From assembly GCA_050174775.1 (NCBI GenBank), contig JBFXJP010000003.1, positions 267,357 through 331,356 on the forward strand: DNA of 64,000 nt, in the 5' to 3' direction. This document shows positions 49,192-58,265 of this stretch, one piece after another. The first letter of the stretch is position 1; every line of letters starts with the position of its first letter. Made by a program: the position numbers and the translations under genes. Under the pieces are notes generated by a model that saw only the letters and a list, made by a program, of their open reading frames with translations, searched no databases and was not told the DNA's origin. Source of the stretch: CAYPGJ01 sp050174775. GTDB lineage: Bacteria; Planctomycetota; Phycisphaerae; Phycisphaerales; UBA1924.

Positions 49192-50974
49192 TCCGCGTTC
49201 GGCGATGTCCTCCGCTCGTGCGCTGCTCGCGCAGGGGCGTGACGAAGAGGCGCTGCCGCTGCTGCTCCGCGCCGTGCGAGCCGCGCCGCGCGACGCCGAC
49301 GTGGCGATCGTGCTGTCGCTCGCGTTGAGCCGCTGCGCGCAGCCGGAGCAGGCGGAATATCACGCGCGACGGGCCGTGACGCTGGCGCCGAGCGTAGCGG
49401 GCGCGCACGCACGGCTCGGCGAGGTCCTCGCGGAGCAGCGTCGTCTGTCCGAGGCGTGCGAATCGCAGCGCGCGGCGTCGGCGCTCGCGCCAGATGACCC
49501 CGACATCCTCGCCGGCGCCTGCATGACCTTCCATCTGGCGGGGCTGTATCTCGACGCGATCCGCCTCGCGCGCGAGGGGCTCACGCGGGTTCCCGCGCAC
49601 CCGCACCTGTCCGCGCGCCTCGCCGATTCGCTCTGCGTGATCGGGCGCATTGAGGAAGCGTGCCGCGTGCTCCGCGAGGCCCGCGCGCAGAACCCCGACG
49701 TGCATTTCCTCGCGACCGACCTGTGCGCCGCGTCGACGTTCGATCCGTCCATCGACGCCCGAGCATCACTCGAGCTGCACCGCGACTATGCACGCCTCGT
49801 GGCGAGGCTCTATCCCGACCCGCCCGCGCCCCGATGGGACGTTGCGCGCGATCCCGAAAAGGTCCTGCGCCTCGCCGTCGTCTCGCCCGATCTCCGAACG
49901 CACCCGGTCGCCACGTTCTTCGAGCCTCTTGCGCGCCACGCCGACCCGTCGCGTCTCCACATCACGTGCTACTACACCGGGCTCGCCGAGGACGACGTGT
50001 CGCGCCGGATCCGCTCGCTGGTGCACGCCTGGAAGCACGTGCCAGTGCGCTCCGCTTCAGCCGCTGCGCGTGCACTACACGACATGATCCGCGCAAACCG
50101 CACGGATATCCTGCTCGAGTGCTCCGGGCACAGCGAGCGCAACCTGCTCCCGCTGTGTCGCCTCCGACCCGCCCCAGTGCAGATCACCGGGCTGGGCTGG
50201 CCCAACATCACGGGGCTCCCGGAGGTCGGCTGGCGCATCACCGATGCTGTCGTCGACCCGGCGCACGCCGAGTCGCTCTCGAGCGAGCGTCCGCTGCGCC
50301 TGGACCCGTGCTTCCTGTGCTATCAGCCGTTTCCGGAGGCGCCGGAGCCCGGCCCGAGCCCCGCGGCGCGAGGGAAGGGCGTGACGTTCGGCTGCTTCAA
50401 CGCCGGGGCGAAGCTCAACGACGCGGTGCTGCGAGCCTTCGCGCGCGTGCTGGAGCGCGTTCCGAACTCGACACTGCTGCTCAAGCACACGGTGTTCCGC
50501 GACGAGCAGGGCCGCGCCGTCATGATCGATCGTCTCCGCGAGGCGGGGGCGCCGACGGAGCGTGTCGAGATGCTCGGCCCGACGCCGCACCGCGAGCATC
50601 TCGCCGCGCATCAGCGCGTGGATGTCGCGCTCGACCCCTTCCCCTTCAACGGCGCCACGACCACGTGCGATGCGCTGTACATGGGCGTCCCGGTCGTCAC
50701 GCTGCGGAGCGAGCGCATCGGCGCCCGTGTCGGGGAGAGCCTGCTCCAGACCGTCGGGATGACGGAGGGTGTGGCCGTGTCGGAGAACGAGTATGTCGAG
50801 CGCGCGGCGGCGCTCGCGTCGGACCCCGCGAGACTCGCCTCGCTCCGCGCGACGCTGCGGGATCGCGTGCTGGCCTCGCCGCTCTGCGACGGCCAGGCGT
50901 ACGCGACGCGATTCGAGTCGGCGCTCCGCGCCGCGTGGCAGGGTTGGCTCGCCTCGCCCGAGGCCGCGCCGTGA
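49184..50974 (+). CDS. TPR-containing OGT/SPINDLY-type glycosyltransferase, copy 3 of 4
   Basis: The 596-residue product has TPR pairs (ALLAQGRDEEALPLLLRAVRAAPRDADVA...) up to about residue 190 and the GT41 domain: LAVVSPDLRTHPVATF, TFGCFNAGAKLNDAVL, FPFNGATTTCDALYMGVPVVTL. Both presumed catalytic residues are kept. GGAGGGGG precedes the ATG by a few bases, an internal ribosome site unlike the other junctions, and the start overlaps copy 2. It is followed by copy 4 through a GTGA overlap. Confidence 0.87.
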   Translation: MADPRSAMSSARALLAQGRDEEALPLLLRAVRAAPRDADVAIVLSLALSRCAQPEQAEYHARRAVTLAPSVAGAHARLGEVLAEQRRLSEACESQRAASALAPDDPDILAGACMTFHLAGLYLDAIRLAREGLTRVPAHPHLSARLADSLCVIGRIEEACRVLREARAQNPDVHFLATDLCAASTFDPSIDARASLELHRDYARLVARLYPDPPAPRWDVARDPEKVLRLAVVSPDLRTHPVATFFEPLARHADPSRLHITCYYTGLAEDDVSRRIRSLVHAWKHVPVRSASAAARALHDMIRANRTDILLECSGHSERNLLPLCRLRPAPVQITGLGWPNITGLPEVGWRITDAVVDPAHAESLSSERPLRLDPCFLCYQPFPEAPEPGPSPAARGKGVTFGCFNAGAKLNDAVLRAFARVLERVPNSTLLLKHTVFRDEQGRAVMIDRLREAGAPTERVEMLGPTPHREHLAAHQRVDVALDPFPFNGATTTCDALYMGVPVVTLRSERIGARVGESLLQTVGMTEGVAVSENEYVERAAALASDPARLASLRATLRDRVLASPLCDGQAYATRFESALRAAWQGWLASPEAAP

Positions 50975-52728
50975 ACGCACATCAGGCGTTCGAGCGAGCA
51001 CGCCGCCTCGTGTCGCAGGGATCGACGCACGAGGCGCGAACGGTCCTGCTCCGCGCGGCTGCCGGCGAGCCGAACAACCCGCGGATCGCGGGGTTGCTGG
51101 CGTACGTCCTCGCGCTGCTCGCCGAGCACGAGAAGGCGCACTACTACGGCACGCGGGCGGTCGTCGCGCTTCCGAACGACTTGGACCTGCGACGGAACCT
51201 CGCGTCGACCTGCATGCAACTCGGGCGGTACGACGAGGCGGTCGAACAGTACGAGGCGGCGTGCACCTCGCACCCGGACGATGAGCGTGCGCACGACGGG
51301 CTCTTGGCCGCGCTCGAAGCGTCGGGCAGGCGCCTCGACGCGGAGCGGAGAGCGCGCGAGGCGCTGCGAAGATTCCCGCATTCCGCGCTGATCCCCGCGA
51401 GGCTGGCGGACACGCTCGCTTCGACGGGGCGCGTGAACGAGGCCGTGACGGCGCTGCGCGACGCGGCGGCGCAGCACCCCGACGATCACGCGCTCGCGAC
51501 CGACCTGTGCTCCGCGGCCCCGTACGACCAGACACTCACTCCGCAGCAGGCGTTCGAGCCGTTCCGTGCGTACGGAGAGCTGGTCCGCCGCATGGTCCCG
51601 AGCCCTGCGCCGCTCGCGCCTCCGCTGCTAGACCCATCGAAGCGGCTGCGCATCGGGTTCCTGTCGCCAGACCTGCGTTCGCACGCCGTGTCCACGTTTC
51701 TCGAGCCGCTGCTGAAGCACGTCGATCGCTCCGCGTTCGAGACCATCGCATACGCAACGGGCGCCCGTGAGGATGAGGTGACACGCCGACTCCGGGGTCT
51801 GGTGAGCGAATGGCGATCGCTCGCCGGCACGAGCCCGAACGCGCTCCCCCGCGCAATCGCGCAGGATCGGCCCGACGTGCTCGTAGATCTCTCAGGCCAC
51901 AGCGCGGGGCACGCGCTCCCGATCTTTCAACTGCGCCTCGCGCCGGTGCAGATCACGTATCTCGGATGGCCCTCGACGACCGGCGTGCCGGAGATGGACT
52001 ATCGGATCACGGACAGCGTGGCGGACCCGGAAGGATCCGAGCAATTCCATAGCGAGCGCCTCATCCGACTCGACCCCTGCGCGCTGTGCTACAGGCCGCA
52101 TGACGACGCGCCGGACGTGCGCGAACGCGCCCTCGACCAGCCGCCCACGTTCGGCTCGTTCAACGCGCTGGCCAAGATGAACGACGAGGTCGTCGCGCTC
52201 TGGGCGCGCATCCTGCGCGAAGGCCCCGACGCTCGCCTCATCCTTAAGCACACCGCGCTCGTGCACGAGCAGGGACGAGCGATCATCGCGCGTCGATTCG
52301 CCGACGCCGGCGTTCAGGACGGACGACTGACGCTGCTCCCCCCGACGTCGCACGCCGAGCATCTGGGCGCGTACCACGACGTCGACGTTGCGCTCGATCC
52401 TTTCCCCTTCAACGGCGCGACGACGACGTGCGATGCGTTGTGGATGGGCGTTCCGGTGGTGACGCTCCCGGGGGCAACGTCCGCGTCGCGCGTCGCGTCG
52501 AGCATCCTCCGCGCCGCCGGGCTGACGGAGCTCGTTGCGACGAGTCCCGACGACTACGCGGCCAAGGCGTCGAGCGTGCTGCGCGACCGCGAGCGTCTGC
52601 GGGAGCTCCGCGCCTCCCTGCGCCGCCGGATCGCGCAGTCGCCGATCTGCGACGCGCCCGCGTTCGCGACCCGGTTCGGCGAAGCGGTCCGCCGCGCGTG
52701 GACGGAACGCTGTGCGCGCGGGGCGTGA
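50971..52728 (+). CDS. TPR-containing OGT/SPINDLY-type glycosyltransferase, copy 4 of 4
   Basis: The 585-residue product has TPR pairs (RLVSQGSTHEARTVLLRAAAGEPNNPRIAG, NLASTCMQLGRYDEAVEQYEAACTSHPDD...) and the GT41 domain with IGFLSPDLRSHAVSTF, TFGSFNALAKMNDEVV and FPFNGATTTCDALWMGVPVVTLPG, the closest of the four to the usual bacterial motif. GTG start overlaps the stop of copy 3. No acceptor protein gene follows; the next gene is convergent. Confidence 0.88.
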   Translation: MNAHQAFERARRLVSQGSTHEARTVLLRAAAGEPNNPRIAGLLAYVLALLAEHEKAHYYGTRAVVALPNDLDLRRNLASTCMQLGRYDEAVEQYEAACTSHPDDERAHDGLLAALEASGRRLDAERRAREALRRFPHSALIPARLADTLASTGRVNEAVTALRDAAAQHPDDHALATDLCSAAPYDQTLTPQQAFEPFRAYGELVRRMVPSPAPLAPPLLDPSKRLRIGFLSPDLRSHAVSTFLEPLLKHVDRSAFETIAYATGAREDEVTRRLRGLVSEWRSLAGTSPNALPRAIAQDRPDVLVDLSGHSAGHALPIFQLRLAPVQITYLGWPSTTGVPEMDYRITDSVADPEGSEQFHSERLIRLDPCALCYRPHDDAPDVRERALDQPPTFGSFNALAKMNDEVVALWARILREGPDARLILKHTALVHEQGRAIIARRFADAGVQDGRLTLLPPTSHAEHLGAYHDVDVALDPFPFNGATTTCDALWMGVPVVTLPGATSASRVASSILRAAGLTELVATSPDDYAAKASSVLRDRERLRELRASLRRRIAQSPICDAPAFATRFGEAVRRAWTERCARGA

Positions 52729-52822
52729 CGCCTCGAGCGTGCGCAAAAACAACGTCGCCCGGCCTCTCGACCGAGCGACGCGTGAGAATCACTCAAATCC
52801 CCCGGACCTCCAACGCCTCAGC

Positions 52823-53689
52823 TCAGCGACGACGACGAGCGCCGGCGAGACCGCCGAGCGCCAGCAGCGCCGCGGCGCCCGGAGCCGGGATCGGATCGCC
52901 GTTGATGGCGAACGAGCCCATCACCGTCACGCTCTGACCCGCGCCGACCTCGAGGTTCCACTGATACCCGCCCGTGAAGTCGCCGGGGCTGCCCGCGACC
53001 GTGTTGTTCAGGTTGTCGATCGCCGTGTTGGCGAGGAGCCCGCGCAGCGTCGCGAACGCCGTGGCCTGGAACGCGTTCGAGTTGAACCCGGCCCAGTTCA
53101 CCGTGAAGGCGCCGTCGGAGATCGTGAACCAGTTGCCGTTGTGCGAGTACGTGTCCGTGCCCGACGACCCGTTCACGTCGAAATCGTTGTACGAGAACAG
53201 CGAGATGTTCATCGCCGACGAACCCGTGTTCGTGATCGTGTTCGTCTGGATCACGGCCGGGCCGTTCGCCCCGGCGAAGATCTGCCAGCGCTGCTGCGAC
53301 GTGAAGGAGTACCCGCCCGTCGAGTTCGACACCGTGAAGTTGGCGCCGCCCGTGTCCAGGTTGCCCGTCGCATCGCCCACCCACGCGCCCGACGACGTCG
53401 GCCCGCCGGCCACGCTCGCGTTGCCGAACGTGTACTCGCGCGTGTCCACGTTGTTCACGCGGAACCACCACCACGACGCGAACATCTGGTCCGTGCCCGT
53501 CGTGCCCGTCGGACGGAAGTTCGCCGTGCTGTTGCCCGTCGACGTCAGCGACGTCGGCAGACCCGTGCCCGTGATCTCAAACAGCCCGTTGCCCGCGTTC
53601 GCGCCGCCCGGCGTGATGCGGAACTGCGCCATCGCCGCGCCGCTCAACACGAGCGCAGCCGCGCCAACACATACGTTCAACTTGCGCAT
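52823..53689 (-). CDS. PEP-CTERM-like sorted secreted protein
   Basis: The 288-residue product has a signal peptide (MRKLNVCVGAAALVLSGAAMA), a Thr/Ser/Asn/Gly-rich beta domain (ASWWWFRVNNVDTREYTFGN, NTITNTGSSAMNISLFSYNDFDVNG, VEVGAGQSVTVMGSFAINGD) and a C-terminal sorting signal: IPAPG, a short hydrophobic helix AALLALGGLAGA and RRRR. Such tails are cleaved by an exosortase in the envelope. No exosortase gene is in the window. GGAGG lies ten bases before the ATG at 53689; the open frame upstream is not conserved. Confidence 0.8.
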   Translation of the reverse strand: MRKLNVCVGAAALVLSGAAMAQFRITPGGANAGNGLFEITGTGLPTSLTSTGNSTANFRPTGTTGTDQMFASWWWFRVNNVDTREYTFGNASVAGGPTSSGAWVGDATGNLDTGGANFTVSNSTGGYSFTSQQRWQIFAGANGPAVIQTNTITNTGSSAMNISLFSYNDFDVNGSSGTDTYSHNGNWFTISDGAFTVNWAGFNSNAFQATAFATLRGLLANTAIDNLNNTVAGSPGDFTGGYQWNLEVGAGQSVTVMGSFAINGDPIPAPGAAALLALGGLAGARRRR

Positions 53690-53884
53690 GGACGTGTTTC
53701 CTCCAAAGATCTGTGTGCCGCCATCGCGACGGCCTCGTGGACTGTCTCTCAGCCCGACGCCAAATCTAACCCCAAAAAGGACAATGTCGACCCAAATCAA
53801 ACCCAAATCTGGGGCCCCTATCCACACCCCCTCCACCTGACGCAAACACCCATTTCTGGGGCCGTATAACCACCCTCTCCCCCA

Positions 53885-53890
53885 TACATT
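53885..53890 (+). promoter_or_regulatory. TANNNT -10 box (TACATT) of the pseudopilin gene, leaderless type
   Basis: TACATT is followed by seven bases and the ATG at 53898. A further TATAAC lies about 17 bases upstream of it. Confidence 0.45.
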
Positions 53891-53897
53891 CACCCCC

Positions 53898-54932
53898 ATG
53901 TATGCCCGTATCGCCTCATCACGAGCCTTCACGCTCGTCGAACTCCTCGTCGTCATCGCCGTCCTCGGCCTCATCTCCGGCGTCCTCGTCCCCTCCCTCT
54001 CCTCCGCCCGATCCTCCGCCCGCACCGCCGCCTGCGCCGCCCAGCAACGCCGCCTCCACCTCCCCACCTACATCGCCATGCAGGCCGACGACGACCGTCT
54101 CCCCGGCGTCAACACCACCAACGTTCACTACCTCAAGCTCCCGCGCACCAGCGAACTCCTGGGCGACACCTCCCCCTCCAAGCCCACCACCATCTTCGAC
54201 TGGATCAGCCCCTCCCTCGGCCCCGTCACTCGCCTCTCCTCCAACCGCGCACGGCGCACGCAGCAGATCTTCAACGACTTCGCCTGCCCCTCCGCCACGC
54301 GCCGCAACGACACGCTCTACGGCTACGCGCCCGACGCCTCCGACTTCCAAACGATCCTTGCCACCGACGGCTTCCCCCAGATCTCCTACCTCTCTCCCGC
54401 GGCATTCCACCTCGCGGGCAAGTCCTTCGTACCGCTCGCCAAGTACCGCACGTACAACTGGAGCGGCCCCGCCGTGCCCCCCGCCGACTACTTCCCGCGC
54501 CTCGAGCGCATCGGCCCGCCCGCGCAGAAGGTCTTCCTCTCCGATGCCACCCGATACCTCGCCTCCACCTCGCGCCTCGACTTCGACATCTCCCCCTCGC
54601 CCAAATACTTCGGCTCCTTCCTCTCCTCCTCACCCATCTACCGCGCCTCGCGCGAGTTCGGCGTCGCCACCAACCTCCCCGAGTTCGCCGACGAGAACTA
54701 CCTTGGCCTCGGCCCCACCGTCTACCCCCACAACCGCAACCTCACCTACCGCCACACGCGCCGCATCGTCGTCACCTGGTTCGACGGCCACGCCTCGACC
54801 ATGACGGAATACCAGTCCAAGTCCGACGCTTCCCACTGGTTCCCCACCGGCTCCGTCTTCAACGCGCACACCACAGGCAACGCCACCGACGAGTCGCGCG
54901 CCTACCACCGGCACGACGAAGAACTCCGCTGA
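53898..54932 (+). CDS. Type II secretion/type IV pilus-like pseudopilin
   Basis: The 344-residue product has the class III signal AFTLVELLVVIAVLGLISGVLVPSL at residues 10-34, which a prepilin peptidase would cut before the phenylalanine and methylate. The long C-terminal part has a planctomycete-type ending (RRIVVTWFDGHASTMTEYQ), as in the large family of planctomycete H-X9-DG-like pseudopilins. It may be a surface fibre or secretion component; no secretion genes are adjacent. ATG set by the TACATT box. Confidence 0.85.
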   Translation: MYARIASSRAFTLVELLVVIAVLGLISGVLVPSLSSARSSARTAACAAQQRRLHLPTYIAMQADDDRLPGVNTTNVHYLKLPRTSELLGDTSPSKPTTIFDWISPSLGPVTRLSSNRARRTQQIFNDFACPSATRRNDTLYGYAPDASDFQTILATDGFPQISYLSPAAFHLAGKSFVPLAKYRTYNWSGPAVPPADYFPRLERIGPPAQKVFLSDATRYLASTSRLDFDISPSPKYFGSFLSSSPIYRASREFGVATNLPEFADENYLGLGPTVYPHNRNLTYRHTRRIVVTWFDGHASTMTEYQSKSDASHWFPTGSVFNAHTTGNATDESRAYHRHDEELR

Positions 54933-54945
54933 CGCGCGCCGCGCC

Positions 54946-56670
54946 TCAGATCGGCAGATCGCCGAAGTCCTCATCCAGCCCGTCGTCGTCGCGCCCGCCA
55001 CCATCCCTATGACCCATCACTGGCCCCGTCGGCGGACGCTGGCTCTGCGAGAAACTCCCGCCCGCCCCCGCCCCCGGAAGCGCCCCCGCCCCCGCCCCCG
55101 CCCCCGGAACAGCGCCCGCGTTCGCGCCTGCGCCCGACGCTCCCCCCGCTCGCCCCTGCTGGGGCCGGATCACCACCGAGTCCGGATCAAACCGCGTGTT
55201 CCCCGCGTGGTTCTGGAACCGCGTGATCGCCGAGTTCCACGTCAGGCTCACGTTCCCCGTCGGGCCGTTTCGCTGCTTGGCGATGATCAGCTCCGCGAGC
55301 CCGATCTTGTCCGGGTTCTCCATCGCCCACCCCTCATCGCCCACGTGGTAGTAGTCCTCACGGTGCAGCAGCATCACCACGTCCGCGTCCTGCTCGATCG
55401 AGCCCGATTCGCGCAGGTCGCTCATGCGGGGCCGGTGCCCCTCGCGCTGCTCCGCCCCGCGGTTCAGCTGCGACAGGCACACCACCGGGATGTTCAGCTC
55501 TCGTGCCAGCGCCTTGAGCCCGCGCGAGATCGCCGACACCTCCACCTGCCGGCTCTCGCGCGCCGCGCCGGGCGCCGACATCAGCTGCAGGTAGTCCACG
55601 AACACGCACTTCACCTTGTGCTGCGACACCATGCGCCGCATCCGCGCCCGCAACTGCAGCACCGACATGCCGGGCGTGTCGTCGATGAAGATCGGCGCCT
55701 CGCCCAACTCCCCGCACGCCCGGATCAGCTTCTGGAAGTGCTGATCGCCGATCTTGTTCGTCCGCAGCAGGTGCGCATCCACCCCCGAGCGCGCCGAGAG
55801 CAGACGCTGCGCCACGGCCTGCTTGCTCATTTCCATGCTGAAGAACGCCACCGCGGCGCGCTCCCCGTCCGTCGAACCGATCGTCCCCCCCAGCGCCACC
55901 TGCTCCGCAAGATTCAGCGCGAGCGTCGTCTTCCCCATCGACGGGCGAGCCGCGATGATCGTCATCTCGCCCGCCTGCAGGCCCGCCGTGAGCTGATCGA
56001 GGTCGTAGTACCCCGTGGTCAGCCCCGTGATCGTCCGCCCCTCGTTCGCCTCGAGCCGCTCCATCGTGGCGTGCAGCAGCTCCGCCAGCCGCTGCGCGTC
56101 CGACGTGTCCGTCGACTCCGCGATGTCGAACACCATCTGCTCCGCGACGTCCAGCACCTCCTTGGCGCCGTCCGGCCCGCGCTCCCCGGCGTGATACGCC
56201 TCGTAGAGGATCTGGCTCGCCGCGTCGATCAGCCGACGAAGCCGGTGCTTCTCCGCGACGATGCGCGCGTAGTGCGCCGCGTTCACGCTCCCGGGAGACT
56301 GCTCCGCCAGCCGGATCAGATAGTCCGGCCCGCCCACGCCCCCCGCGCCGTCGAGCATCCCCCGGTCTTTGAGCGACTGCGCGATCTGCACCAGATCCAC
56401 CGCGTCGCGCCGCTCGTACACCTCCACGATCGCGTCGTAGATGGCCGCGTGCCGCTCGGTGTAGAAGGAGTCACCCGTCGTGATGATCGGGATCACGTCG
56501 GAGATGACGCGCGGGTCGAGCAGCATCGCGCCCAGGAGGCTCATCTCCGCCTCGACCGCGTGCGGCGGCTCCCGCTCGAACAGCTTCTGCATCCCCTCGC
56601 CCCCGCCGAACCGAGCGCCTCGGCCCCCGCCCTTCCCACCGAACCCCTGTCTCGATTCCAGCGTCGTCAT
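54946..56670 (-). CDS. dnaB: Replicative DNA helicase DnaB
   Basis: The 574-residue product has the DnaB N-terminal domain (PPHAVEAEMSLLGAMLLDPRVISDV...), a linker, and the RecA-like motor with ARPSMGKTTLALNLAEQ (about residue 237), FFSMEMSK, KCVFVDYLQLM and LSQLNRGAEQREGHRPRMSDLRESGSIEQDADVVMLLHRE. It unwinds DNA at the fork. Beyond the motor is a 65-residue Gly/Ala-repeat tail ending DEDFGDLPI, acidic with a hydrophobic tip, reminiscent of SSB C-termini. ATG at 56670 follows AATACT by seven bases; the ATG of MQKLFEREPP is an alternative. Confidence 0.95.
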   Translation of the reverse strand: MTTLESRQGFGGKGGGRGARFGGGEGMQKLFEREPPHAVEAEMSLLGAMLLDPRVISDVIPIITTGDSFYTERHAAIYDAIVEVYERRDAVDLVQIAQSLKDRGMLDGAGGVGGPDYLIRLAEQSPGSVNAAHYARIVAEKHRLRRLIDAASQILYEAYHAGERGPDGAKEVLDVAEQMVFDIAESTDTSDAQRLAELLHATMERLEANEGRTITGLTTGYYDLDQLTAGLQAGEMTIIAARPSMGKTTLALNLAEQVALGGTIGSTDGERAAVAFFSMEMSKQAVAQRLLSARSGVDAHLLRTNKIGDQHFQKLIRACGELGEAPIFIDDTPGMSVLQLRARMRRMVSQHKVKCVFVDYLQLMSAPGAARESRQVEVSAISRGLKALARELNIPVVCLSQLNRGAEQREGHRPRMSDLRESGSIEQDADVVMLLHREDYYHVGDEGWAMENPDKIGLAELIIAKQRNGPTGNVSLTWNSAITRFQNHAGNTRFDPDSVVIRPQQGRAGGASGAGANAGAVPGAGAGAGALPGAGAGGSFSQSQRPPTGPVMGHRDGGGRDDDGLDEDFGDLPI

Positions 56671-56742
56671 CCGCCACAGTATTGACGCTCGAATAGTCCC
56701 AGGCCGCCACCGACAGGAAACCCCGATACGCTTCACACACCC

Positions 56743-57432
56743 ATGTCCCGATTCTCCAAAGGCACCCAGTACCACACCGACCGCTTCCTCCCGGACCCCC
56801 TCCCCCCCGATCCGGTCCACATCCTCAAGGACTGGATCGACGAGGCGACCAGGAAGCAGATCGTCACCAACCCCAACGCCATCTCCCTCGCCACCTCCAC
56901 CCCCGACGGCAGGCCCTCCGTCCGCATCGTCCTTGCCAAAGACGTCACCCCAGACGGCCGCCTCATCTTCTTCACCAACTACGAGTCCAGAAAAGGTCGC
57001 GAGCTCGCCGACAACCCGCGCGCCGCCGCGACGTTCTTCTGGGATGCCCTCAGCCTCCAGGCACGCATCGAGGGCCCCGTCACACTCCTCTCCGACAAGG
57101 AGTCCGACGAATACTTCGCCTCACGCTGGATCCTCTCGCGCCTCGGCGCCTGGGCCTCCGACCAGTCCCGACCCATCCATTCACGCGAAGCCATGCTCGA
57201 TCGTGTCCTCCAGGTCGCGGCGAAGTTCTCCACCGCGCCCGACGGCTCCGGAGACGCCAACATCCCCCGCCCTCCCCACTGGGGCGGATACTCCATCTGG
57301 GCCGAGGCCATCGAACTCTGGATCGGCCAGCCCGGGCGCATCCACGACCGAGGCCTCTGGCAGCGCCACCTCGCCCCCGCGCCGCACGCCTTCACGCCCG
57401 GCGAGTGGACAGCCTCGCGCCTCCAGCCCTGA
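56743..57432 (+). CDS. pdxH: Pyridoxamine/pyridoxine 5'-phosphate oxidase
   Basis: The 229-residue product has the PNPOx FMN barrel: NAISLATSTPDGRPSVRIVLAKDVTPDGRLIFFTNYESRKGRELADNP and FFWDALSLQARIEG, then SDEYFASRWILSRLGAWAS and a C-terminal WGGYSIWAEAIELWIGQPGRIHDRGLW, the substrate-binding end. It oxidises PNP/PMP to PLP. TACGCT lies ten bases upstream of the ATG, a -10 candidate with a very short leader. It is divergent from dnaB, 72 bases apart. Confidence 0.94.
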   Translation: MSRFSKGTQYHTDRFLPDPLPPDPVHILKDWIDEATRKQIVTNPNAISLATSTPDGRPSVRIVLAKDVTPDGRLIFFTNYESRKGRELADNPRAAATFFWDALSLQARIEGPVTLLSDKESDEYFASRWILSRLGAWASDQSRPIHSREAMLDRVLQVAAKFSTAPDGSGDANIPRPPHWGGYSIWAEAIELWIGQPGRIHDRGLWQRHLAPAPHAFTPGEWTASRLQP

Positions 57433-57441
57433 GCGCGACGC

Positions 57442-58209
57442 TCACATCTTCACGCGCTTCCCGAACCGCTCCGCGAGCGTTCGCGGCGCCCCGATGTCAC
57501 CCACCACCACCTCCCCGACATAGTCCCACGATGCCTCGTCCACGAATCCCTGCTTGAGACCGACGAAGGTCACCGTCGTGTCCGCGCGCACCACCGCGCC
57601 CCGGTCGTCCTTCGCGCCCGCCGCGAGCAGCGGCCGACCGGTGTCGCAGTCGAGCCCCGACGGGATGTCCACGGCGATCACCACCGCGCCCCGCTCACCC
57701 TGCGCGTTGATCCACGACACCACCTCCGACAACTCCCCCTCGATCGGCCGATCCAGCCCCGTCCCGAAGAGCGCGTCGACGATGATGTCCGGCTCGCCGC
57801 GCGAACGCGCCATCCCCTCGAGGATCAGGTGCGCGCGCTCGCCCGCCAGCTCGATGATCGGAATCTCCATCCGATCCGCGATGTCCATGTGAATCACGGC
57901 GTCCCCGTGCACGTGCTCCGGCGCCGCGCAACGCACGATCACCACGCGCATGTTCCGGTGCGCCGCGTTGACGAGCCGTCGCGCGCACGCGAACCCGTCC
58001 CCACCGTTGTTCCCGCTCCCGCACACGATCACCACCAACGCATCGTCCGCGTCCGCCGCGGCGATCACCTCGCCTTCCACCGCGGCCGCGGCGTTCTCCA
58101 TCAGCACCACCCCCGGCATCCCGAACTCCTGGATCGCCGCGCGGTCCACAGCCCGCACCGCCTCCCGAGAGAACACCAGCGTTTCACCCGATTCCATGTC
58201 TCGGCTCAT
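57442..58209 (-). CDS. nnrE: NAD(P)H-hydrate epimerase (YjeF N-terminal domain)
   Basis: The 255-residue product has the YjeF_N Rossmann fold: LVFSREAVRAVDRAAIQEFGMPGVVLMENAA, VVIVCGSGNNGGDGFACARRLV, DIIVDALFGTGLDRPIEGE, and VIAVDIPSGLDCDTGRP. It epimerises damaged NAD(P)HX for repair. The ADP-dependent dehydratase domain (NnrD) often fused behind it is absent and not nearby. ATG at 58209 lies six bases after TAGACT. Confidence 0.93.
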   Translation of the reverse strand: MSRDMESGETLVFSREAVRAVDRAAIQEFGMPGVVLMENAAAAVEGEVIAAADADDALVVIVCGSGNNGGDGFACARRLVNAAHRNMRVVIVRCAAPEHVHGDAVIHMDIADRMEIPIIELAGERAHLILEGMARSRGEPDIIVDALFGTGLDRPIEGELSEVVSWINAQGERGAVVIAVDIPSGLDCDTGRPLLAAGAKDDRGAVVRADTTVTFVGLKQGFVDEASWDYVGEVVVGDIGAPRTLAERFGKRVKM

Positions 58210-58215
58210 CCGCTC

Positions 58216-58221
58216 AGTCTA
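58216..58221 (-). promoter_or_regulatory. TANNNT -10 box (TAGACT) of nnrE, leaderless type
   Basis: On the minus strand TAGACT is followed by six bases and the ATG at 58209; no Shine-Dalgarno sequence is present. Confidence 0.5.
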
Positions 58222-58265
58222 CGAACCCCCGCCCGTCCCCTACACTGCCCCGCCGCGCTCACACC

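Noticed and set aside
49660..50970. Upstream extension of the fourth glycosyltransferase frame through copy 3
   Set aside because: The translation is low-complexity and out of frame with the conserved copy 3; the GTG at 50971 overlapping the copy 3 stop is the natural start.
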